From positions 1 to 64,000 of the forward strand of contig MEHQ01003379.1 in NCBI GenBank assembly GCA_008828725.1: a stretch of DNA of 64,000 nucleotides, given 5' to 3'. The DNA is from Saccharina japonica (Eukaryota > Sar > Phaeophyceae > Laminariales > Laminariaceae). Both the position numbers and the translations under genes were made by a program. Shown piece by piece: positions 1 to 8,300 of this stretch. Under the pieces are notes generated by a model, which ran no database searches, was not told where the DNA came from, and saw nothing but the letters and a program-made list of their open reading frames with translations. How positions within the stretch are numbered: the stretch's first letter is position 1; every line of letters begins with the position of its first letter.

Positions 1-129
1 TATTTCAAAGTTTACGCTTTCGAATCGCCCCTATGAATACAGGACACACCATACCAGTTAGGTAGCATACCTAGTATACTGCACCTTCACGAGACACGAA
101 ATGATTACGACTGCTCCTACTTCTATTGC

Positions 130-228
130 GGGGGGGGCATAGTAATCAGGACCCGTCACATACACTAAAACCTATACATTACAGTATTTTTACTGGGGAT
201 AGTTGGTCCTGATTACTATACTACCCCG
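130..228. mobile_element. MITE family A, copy 1
   Basis: About 100 bp bounded by inverted repeats: GGCATAGTAATCAGGACC at the left and its near reverse complement at the right (GGTCCTGATTACTATACT). It has no coding capacity. Related ends occur at 1230-1327, 28494-28600 and 32877-33167. Confidence 0.75.
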
Positions 229-345
229 TAACGATAGATACTCGTATGATATGACCGCACATAAACTGCACACGGGCGCATCCAAAGTATACCGGTACGG
301 CAGGGCAAGCCCTTTCGAACGGCGAAATAATCTGGGATTAAGAAA

Positions 346-456
346 GGGATACTGGAAACATACACTAGTTACGTAATAGGACTACATTTTGGTAGTGAAA
401 ATAGCGTAATCTATAGGTTTTTGTATATACCGTAGGTCTTATTTACCATGGTTCCC
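346..456. mobile_element. MITE family B, copy 1
   Basis: About 110 bp that ends in ATTTACCATGGTTCCC and starts with a diverged reverse complement of that end. It aligns along its length with cleaner copies at 26198-26299 and 27071-27160, sharing the central motif of TTTTGGTAGTGAAAATAG type. Confidence 0.65.
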
Positions 457-1229
457 AGTAGTACAGCAGTACACATCACCGTATTTGTTTTATTTTTCTC
501 TCGGGTGTTTCTGCTTCGTGGCTCTTTTCGCTTATTTTTTTTTGCTTTTGCTTATCTCGAACGCACGTGCGCCTAGATAGCTAGCTTTCGCCGTTGGTTG
601 GTTGATTGACTTTGTGTTTGCTTTTTTTTTATCCTGGACCCTGTTTTTTTTTTTTTGGTTTACTGCATGGTATGGGTTGCCACTTTCCTTTTTCTGTCCT
701 TCCTTTTTTTTCCCCCCATTTTTTGCATTATTTCCCTTTTTTTTCTCCTGTGCTTCCATTTTCCTTCTTCCTTTTTCCCTTTCTCCTTTCTCTCGTTCCC
801 TTTCCTTTTCCTGTAGATTGTATTTTTTTCCTCTCGGCTGAGGTGTACGATGTGCCACAGCAGTTATAATGTATATCGTACTACGTTGTACTTTGTATTT
901 TGTGTATTATTTTTTCCTGAGGTATTCTTCCACTCCGGAGCTTTTGATTTTGAGAGCCTGTGTTGTGACCACGGACTGCCTTTTACGCGATCAGTTAATG
1001 TGAAAACAACAACAACAAANTGCTCCCAGTTGCCAAACGAGTGTATAACAAGTAGAGAACGCTAAATTATGTTTAGTTCGTTACGGGTTAGCCAGATATT
1101 TCAAAGTTTACGCTTTCGAATCGCCCCTATGAATACACGATACACCATACCAGTTACGTAGCATACCTAGTATACTACTACATCTTCACAACATGTGAAA
1201 TAAGTACGACTGCTCCTACTTCTATTGCG

Positions 1230-1327
1230 GGGGGGGCATAGTAATTAGGACCCGTCACATACACTAAAACCTATACATTACAGTAGTTTTACTCAGGATA
1301 GTTGGTCCTGATTACTATATTACCCCG
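1230..1327. mobile_element. MITE family A, copy 2
   Basis: Carried along in the tandem duplication of bases 1-1019. It has the same terminal inverted repeats as the copy at 130-228. Confidence 0.75.
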
Positions 1328-1451
1328 TAACGATATATACTCCTATCATATATATGACCGTACAAAAACTGCCCACAGGCGCATCCAACGTATACCGGCA
1401 CGGCAGGGCAAGCCCTTTCGAACGGCAAAACAATTCACTGGGATTATGAAA

Positions 1452-1562
1452 GGGATACTCGAAACATAGTACAGTAGTTAATAGCACTAAATTTTGGTAG
1501 TGAAAATAGCATAATCTATAGGTTTTTGTATATACCGTAGGTCTTATTTACCATGGTTCCCC
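1452..1562. mobile_element. MITE family B, copy 2
   Basis: The duplicate of the 346-456 copy inside the second tandem unit, with the same right end (CCATGGTTCCCC). Confidence 0.65.
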
Positions 1563-2269
1563 GTAACATTACACATCACCGTATTTGTGTTATTTTTCTC
1601 TCGGGTGTTTCTGCTTCGTGGCTCTTTTCGCATATTTTTTTTGCTTTTGCTTATCTCGAACGCACGTGCGCCTAGATAGCTATAGCTTTCGCCGTTGGTT
1701 GGTTGATTGACTTTGTGTTTGCTTTTTTTTTTATCCTGGACCCTGATTTCTTTTTGTTTACTGCATGGGTTGCCACTTTCCTCTTTCTGTCCTTCCTTTT
1801 TTTCCCCATTTTTTGCTTTTTTACCCTTTTTTTCTCCTGTGCTTCCATTTTCCTTCTTCCTTTTTTCCCTTTCTCCTTTCTCTCGTTCTCTTTCCTTTTC
1901 CTTTGGATTGTATTTTTTCCCTCTCGGCTGAGGTGTACGATGTGCCACAGCAGTTATGATGTATATCGTACTACGTTGTACTTTGTATGTTGTGTATTCT
2001 TGTTTCCTGAGGTATTCTTCCACTCCGGGGCTTTTGATTTTGGGAGCCTGTGTTGTGACCACGGATTGCCTTTTACGCGATCAGTTAATGTGAAAACAAC
2101 AACAGCAAAACTAAACCACAAAGCAGATGCCATACGTACGTTTAATATAATGCGATCCCTGCTAATCGAACGAAGACAAACACAAAAACGGGTAAGACAC
2201 AATATAATACAAAAGTACCACGTAGGTTTTTTCAGTCCTATTATTATTATGAGAATGAGCAACTGGTAC

Positions 2270-2735
2270 AGGACACCGCCCCTTTCACACCGATCTCCGA
2301 GAAAAGGAGGAGGGAAAAAACGCGGATGGCAAACAGCGTCCTCAATTGGAAGGGGAGGGGAGTTTTTTTTTCTCTTTGTTTTTTATCCTCCGGCGAAATG
2401 GTAAAAACAAAGCTTAAGCTCACCACACTTCCACTTTGAGATAAGTGTCGTGTGTCAATTTAACCCGTCGCTCCCGCTGCAGCAACAGAAACAAAAACTG
2501 CGGCTGCTACATCGGGGCTCGTGAGCACGTTGACCCGACCTGACTGACCCCCGAGAGGAGGAGCAGGTGCGGTGGAGATAGCCACCCGGGGGAGTCATCT
2601 CCTCCGGGTAGTGTGGGACTTGCGCGAGCTCACCCACTAAACAAAAACCTATGGGCAACGCTGCCTGCCCGCTGGACTCGGTCCAGCTACGGTCCACCCT
2701 ACCCTACCCGTTGGGGCGATGGGAGGGAGGGGGAC
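2270..2735. repeat. Duplicated 3' flank of the tail-anchored gene family
   Basis: This stretch (from about ATCTCCGAGAA to the stop of the minus-strand gene at 2736) aligns with 22490-22727, including the shared CGTCCTCAATTGGA. The two tail-anchored gene copies were therefore duplicated with their downstream DNA. I see no independent gene in it. Confidence 0.6.
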
Positions 2736-3233
2736 TCAGCGTCGACGGCCCAAGACCATAGCACCCACGGTAGCCGCGACCCCGATCACGGCCATGGCTC
2801 CGGCCATCTTCGGCAGGCTCCTCCTGAAAAATCCGGACTTGACTGTTGGCGGCGGTTCTTCCGCTTCGCCTTCGCACCCCGGTATCGGTACCGATGTCGA
2901 CTTGGAGGAGGACACCGGTCCACCCAGACTTGAGCATGTCGATGGTGACGATGGTGGTGTTGCCGTGATGATGCTGCCACCCCTGGCTGGGTGGGCGCCT
3001 GACACCGACGCCACGTCTGATACCGCAGCGGAACGGTTCGCCGCCGCCGCCGGGGGAGCCGTCGCAGTTGGGGGTATGATGCGCTCATTCTCTATCGTAT
3101 GCCTGTTGGGCATCTTGACGGTCTCCAGGCAGCAGGTACACAAAGTTAACAGCCCTCCGCTGTTCTGTCCCTTTTGCGGCGTACATGTGCGTGATGGGTT
3201 TGGGGGAGACAAGTGGAGGGATGCATTCGTCAT
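2736..3233 (-). pseudogene. Tail-anchored Ala/Ser-rich protein, shorter diverged copy
   Basis: This 165-codon minus-strand frame matches the larger copy at 22727-24001 at both ends. Near the N-terminus it has a CTCC (CxxC) motif in the same setting (…GG…CTxC…), followed by an IIPPTA-type stretch. At the C-terminus it has the near-identical membrane segment KMAGAMAVIGVAATVG ending in basic residues (GRRR) and a stop. The central ~260 residues of the larger copy, including its two internal repeats, are absent. The splice acceptor that precedes the matching exon in the larger copy is not conserved here, so I treat this as a truncated or decaying paralogue, though the frame is open. The function is unknown. 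A single hydrophobic segment at the extreme C-terminus with trailing arginines is typical of tail-anchored membrane proteins. Confidence 0.5.
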
Positions 3234-4014
3234 TTGTTTGTTTCACGCGAGGTGGACACGTCGAGTCAAACCAAAAGCTAGCCGAGTCGGTGTCGTTTTG
3301 TGTTGGGCATGTTGGGTGCAAGCGGTGTCTTCCACTTTTGGTGGTTTGTTGGGCTTTAAGCTGATTTCCTACCGTTAACTGGCGTAAACAAACACTGTTG
3401 TACCGTTTTATGGCAACTGTTGTGGTGGGTTACAGACTACGTTCGGACGTTTGCTTACATAGAAGGCCCCTGTAAAATGGGCACTTTGTTTTTGTGCTGT
3501 TAAAAAACGGCCCTTTCATTATAAAAACAAAATCGATTCGTTTGAAAAGCGAGCATACATACTGACGTGTACTACAGTAGGCGGCATGTATTGAGAAGTT
3601 GGGAGTTCATTATTTCAGGCCGAGTTGTTTTGTTTTGTTTAAGAATTTCCAGCTAAGTTTAGGCATTTGTGTGCTCAGCGAGGAACGCCACTCTAAACGC
3701 CTATAAAACAACGCCTACGAAGCTATGCTAAACGTTGACATCACAATAAGCCGCGAGCCTTCTTAGCCAAAATAGGATATTCTTAACTTCCGTCAGATAT
3801 TTTACTGTGATCAAGATAGCGCCTACTTTAGTACGCGCAATCCACTCCATTGACCGGTATCTAGCATGCCATGCACACCTCAGCACTCGCTGCTGCTTCC
3901 TCCTTCCTCTTATCTTCCTCCCGAGAGTCTTCCGAGAGTCCGCCGCCGCTGTCGCCCGCAGGAAGTCCATCATCATCAGCAGGTTCAGGAGAACCCTTTA
4001 CCTTTATTGCGTAC

Positions 4015-4128
4015 CCGCGCTTTCCGCTGCCTGGTCCGTTACGGGCACTGACAATCTTCTCATAGATTATTGTCGTAAGTTTGGCGACATCAGACCAGTA
4101 CACCAACATACGTGCCAGTCTTGAGTAC
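4015..4128 (-). CDS. Possible exon in R1 (unrecognised)
   Basis: On the minus strand both R1 copies keep an open frame with residues such as MLVYWSDVAKL and IIYEKIVSARNG, and both stop being similar as protein exactly at a donor-like GCGCGG|GTAMGC. In copy 2 the donor is GTAAGC and reading through it would hit a stop at once, which fits an exon end. The matching acceptor is uncertain (an AG near 4128). I do not recognise the protein. Noncoding DNA conservation is an equally good explanation. Confidence 0.25.
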
Positions 4129-4139
4129 CAGTATGTTCT

Positions 4140-4145
<6 letters not shown>

Positions 4146-4178
<33 letters not shown>
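4146..4178. repeat. (CAG)n microsatellite
   Basis: About eleven CAG units followed by an unresolved base (N at 4179). The homologous tract in R1 copy 2 is at about 11958-11985. Confidence 0.9.
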
Positions 4179-4196
4179 NTAACGTAGAGGTGGGTG

Positions 4197-4230
4197 GGTG
4201 GGTGGGTGGGTGGGTGAGTGGGTGCGGGTG
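4197..4230. repeat. (TGGG)n microsatellite
   Basis: A GGTGGGTGGG run at the outer edge of the left arm. Its counterpart (ACCCACCC type) lies at 19687-19735 at the outer edge of the right arm, but is interrupted there. Confidence 0.85.
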
Positions 4231-5013
4231 GGTCGTTTTCGACATTGTTCAGCTCAACTTTCCATCACCCATAATAGGCAGTACGTAGCCAGTACTCGTA
4301 CGAGTATACCAGGTGTATCATACTCGAAGAAAAAATGGGGCGGGGGGGGGACGTGTCATCCTGGACGTAAATGTAAGGACTGTTGGTTTATAAATATGAA
4401 GACCGAATGGTGCTTACATTTACGTCCAGAGTGTGGCATATTTTTTTACGTTATCCACAAAACGTACTCGTATCATCATGAAATGGATAGTTTCAGCAAC
4501 AACAGCAAGCCACGCAATAGAGCAAGCAGTACGTACGTAGGATACGTGCTCGTATCATCTTCATTTATTTGTAGAAAAAATATAGATATAAATAGTAGGT
4601 ACTCGTACTGCTGCTGCAGAAACGAGTAGCAAGAGCATCATCATCAGATCACCAGTCGAATGATAATGCAATTATAGTGATGTAGCCGCAGTAAAGTCAC
4701 CTATATTCATATCAACTACTCGCACAACAGCAGTATAGTAGTAGTAGTAGGCATACTGCTGCTGTACGTACTGTAGTTGTCGGTGCACGGTACTACGTAC
4801 AGCACCACTGCTGTATACCAGGTACGAGATTGTACTGCTGTACGAACTCGTATGATACGACGTATGATAGGGGTATAAACGAGTACGAGTATACCAGTGT
4901 ACTCGTAGTACACCAGGTTCCACCGACAAAAAAAAACGACAAAACCTGAAACCGTCGAAATTCGTCGAAACGGCACAACGTTTGCTGGCGAAAACGTCAA
5001 AACGTCAAAAACG

Positions 5014-5332
5014 ATGAAAACCTGCAAAGACAAAGCTGAAGTGTCAACCCATAAGCAACAGCCAGACAAGCCCACTCCGGCCACAGAAGCGCTTGTTGCC
5101 GTTGTGAGAGCTGTGAAGGGGAGCAGAACACCTACCAGCCGGGGTATCTCGATACGCACCGTACGTCACAGAAGAACCATGACGACTTCAACGATGAGGA
5201 GCGACGATCGCCGCAGCGTGTTGACGGTGAACCATCGTGACTTCACTCAACAGCAAGAGCTTGGCCTGACAGCTCAAAACGATGGACGAAACAGCATTGG
5301 AACGGGGAAGCCTGCTGCCTGCAACGCGTGTG
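5014..5332 (+). other. OTU gene exon 1
   Basis: ATG at 5014, basic Ser/Thr-rich N-terminus, then VNHRDF and the first CxxC (ACNACG). It ends at a GTG|GTGAGC donor that splits a Gly codon after its first base (phase 1). The paralogue at 35983-36112 ends at the same codon position with GCG|GTAAGC. Confidence 0.7.
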
Positions 5333-8300
5333 GTGAGCATCATAATAGACACAACGAAAAGCGCACCGGCTCGGCTCGGAACTGACACCAAAGTTTAGCA
5401 GCGGTAAAAAAACATGTGCCAGACGCACGACACCGGCGTACGACGTAGCCTGGGACAGGGCGCGAAGCCGCTAAAAGAGCTCGCCGCCCGCACCTGTCTT
5501 TGTGTCTCGCAAGAATCAACCCGGCACGAGAGACGACTTACGAAGCCCGTGTTTTTCGCATCGTTGGGTACCAGTATCTCTCGCTCTCAAAGCCGTGCTT
5601 ATCGCGCTTATTGTTTCCGGTCCATCTTCTTCGCTTGCGAGACGCTCGCTTGCCGTGCGACAGGCCTTGACTCTCGACGTAAGCAAGAGCGGGTGTATGA
5701 CATGTATGCGCGGTTCAGTTATCATGCTTCGGTGGTTCATGGCTGCTCGTGCTTGGCTTCGTTTGCTCCCCGTCGATCATCTCTCGGCTTGATGCTGGCT
5801 TGGTGCTGCTGCTCTTCCTGTTCTCCCCCTACGTATACGTTTCGCTGGCACCCTGCTCGAGCTCCAGTAAGAGTACGAGTAAAAACGATCATCGTCCGAA
5901 ACAGCTTTTCTTCCCGACCTGAAAAACTTTTTTTCACGACGTGAAAACTCGGCCTACCTTGCGCAGCTGGTTTTACGGTTTTTGGGGGTTGTGCCGATGA
6001 TAATGCTCGCGGTTCGAAAGCTTTCGAGTTCTCGGTACCATACGAGAAGAAAGCAGGAGTAAGAAAGTGTTGAATATTGCGCGGTTGATCTCGCGCCCTC
6101 GACGATATAACTCAAGTTTATGTCCGCCCCGTTCTCCTATGTACGACTCTGACTCGAAATATAAGCAACGTTTGTGCATTAAAATTTCATTGAAATGGTC
6201 TTTATGTTTCTAGCCAGAGTGGTATCCGTTTCCACAACAAAAAAAAGCAACTTTCGTTGTGTAATACTGCTGTACAGTGTAGTTCCCTTACGTATAAAAA
6301 CTGGCACTACGAGTAGCACCTTCTTGTATACCGAGAGATTATATTGTACCGTAGATAGTTGTGCCTGCGGCTCGAAAATCTTTGCCTCCTGTCAAAAGCA
6401 GGAAACGGATGGGATGTATTGTATGCGCGCGGTGATCAAACGATTTTCGCCGCTGTAACTTGAACCAGGTATAGGCATGGACTATCTCTCGTGATACTCC
6501 CGCTCTCTCCCGCTATACGAGTATAGGCGTCGCATCGCGCTCGTCGTACATACTCCCCGGTCGCCTTGCTCAACTGAAACCAACTATTGTCGCTACGTGC
6601 GTATCATTCGTATATTCTCGCACCCGGAATGAATGCATCTACAGCAAGCCGTAGCAGCAGCAGCAGCAGTAGTACGTAAAAAGAAACGTTGTGTGCATGA
6701 AATTAGGCCTGGCTGTATGCGCGCTAAGCACTTATGATATCACCGCAAGCAACCCCCGTTCACGCCCGCTCTCTTCCCGCTTGTTGTATCGATTCCGGCG
6801 CGCATGCATACATACATACACCATGTCGCAGGCCATGTCGACTGGGAATCTCCTCCGCGCACCTGCCAGGGGTGCGAGGCAACAGTGTGCTTGAAGCACT
6901 CAGGCCAGGTCGAGGTACGTAATAACAAAACAAAAAAAGACACACACACATTCCAAAATTCAAAGAAGAATGCCCCCTCTCACTCATCAATGCGCGCGTC
7001 ATGTACGGCACTCGTATGTACGTACATTTTGTGCGCAGAAAGGAATGCCCGAACTTGCCCTACCTACTATTAATACTGTGTGTAGTGAAATCCCCCTCCG
7101 TTGACCCTGGCATTACCAGTATACTATACTTACAATACTACCTAATAGGGGAATCGCCGTCCGAGCCATGTCTTCAGGAGGAAATTATGTAGTAATAGTA
7201 AGCACACCGATTGGCTGACGTACATACCGGTATCGCTTATACAGCATAATTGGTCCTGATTACTACAGCATGTTCCCCCATATTACAGTAGTACAGAAAG
7301 GAGTTAGAGTAGAGTTGTGCATACATACCAGTAGGACTCCTTTTGTTGTCCGTGGTTTACCGATTTTCGGAGTGGAAAGTTCCTGAGTGATCAAAGCCGA
7401 AGCTCATGCTGAACATTGTCGGAGATAAGAGTCAAACCAGTCCGTAACTGAGCATCTAATAGTCGTACTGCACTGCACTGCAGTACATACGGTAAGAGTA
7501 TAACAGTAACAATATTAGCGTACTGCACTGCACTGCAGTACATACGATCCCCTTTATTTCGTTTTTGTTCTCTCCTCTCTCCTCGGCTCTCCTCCCGGAA
7601 TTCATTGAAACATATGCCAAGTATACCTGGCACATACTACTACTGCACGTCGTAGCTATAGCAATATTTGTCTTCTGCTTCTTGCGTTTTTTGCCGGCCT
7701 GCTGTGCATACAGGTAGCTCGCGTCATACAAGCTTCCGAGGGCTACTTAGATGACTCGCTTTACCTCGCCAAGGTGGACGGCAAAGCCCACGCCCACCTT
7801 CTCCTGAACCCGGCGACGTTGCGGGGGCAACACGCGGCAATCTACCTCAAATCGTGCCCGTCGAGAAGTCTAGTCATTGCATCCAGTGAGATGGCAAAGA
7901 TCCCGTCTGCTGGAGACGGTAACTGCGCCTTATATTCAGGGTGCAATGGCCTGAATAATATCGCTAACAAGGTGTGTACAAGTAGTAGCTGTGCGCAAAA
8001 GTTGTCAAGTTGTGTGTACGTTCGTACGTACACGTTTTCCGTCGTAACTGTCTGAAATCCCACCTCTAAATACCCAGCAGCAGCGTCATAGTATGTATCT
8101 ACTCATTGTAAACTTTGTGCAACAAGATAGGCTCTTTCTGTTTCTTCCGTGGTTTTCCTTCTTTCGGGGTGCTTATGAGTGATCAATGCTGAAGCCCGTG
8201 CCAACCATTGCCTGGTGGCAAGATTAGTCACAGTGTAGGTCTGTCCCGCTGTTGCAGCATTTCCTCTATACGCTCGTACAACATCACAAGCCTTTGGAAT

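Larger units (their letters stand above)
1..2108. repeat. Tandem duplication, two ~1.1 kb units
   Basis: Bases 1-1019 recur at about 1097-2108, starting with the same bases and keeping the same internal order: a short MITE, a second MITE, then a 230-bp pyrimidine-rich tract (about 600-835 and 1700-1930). Identity is high but with many small indels, so the duplication is not brand new. Long Lys/Glu-rich or Phe/Ser-rich open frames in the pyrimidine tract are low-complexity artefacts, and I call no gene here. An N at 1020 marks the end of unit 1. Confidence 0.9.
3365..4178. repeat. Direct repeat R1, copy 1
   Basis: About 800 bp, 95% or more alike by eye to 11171-11985 in the same orientation. 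It begins at TTTCCTACCGTTAACTGG and ends in a (CAG)n tract. The second copy lies directly after the stop codon of the intact OTU gene, so R1 looks like that gene's 3' flank, and copy 1 may mark where another OTU-gene copy once ended. Indels between copies in 3890-3990 are multiples of three. Confidence 0.85.

Noticed and set aside
600..2060. Long Lys/Glu-rich (minus) and Phe/Ser-rich (plus) open frames
   Set aside because: They follow from the low-complexity pyrimidine tract, occur in overlapping frames on both strands, and shift frame between the two tandem units.
5414..5944. 176-codon plus frame after OTU exon 1 (contains QERVYDMYARF)
   Set aside because: Conserved in all copies at DNA level, but it lies inside the intron implied by matching phase-1 donor and acceptor, and the opposite strand is equally conserved and open. 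I treat it as intronic.
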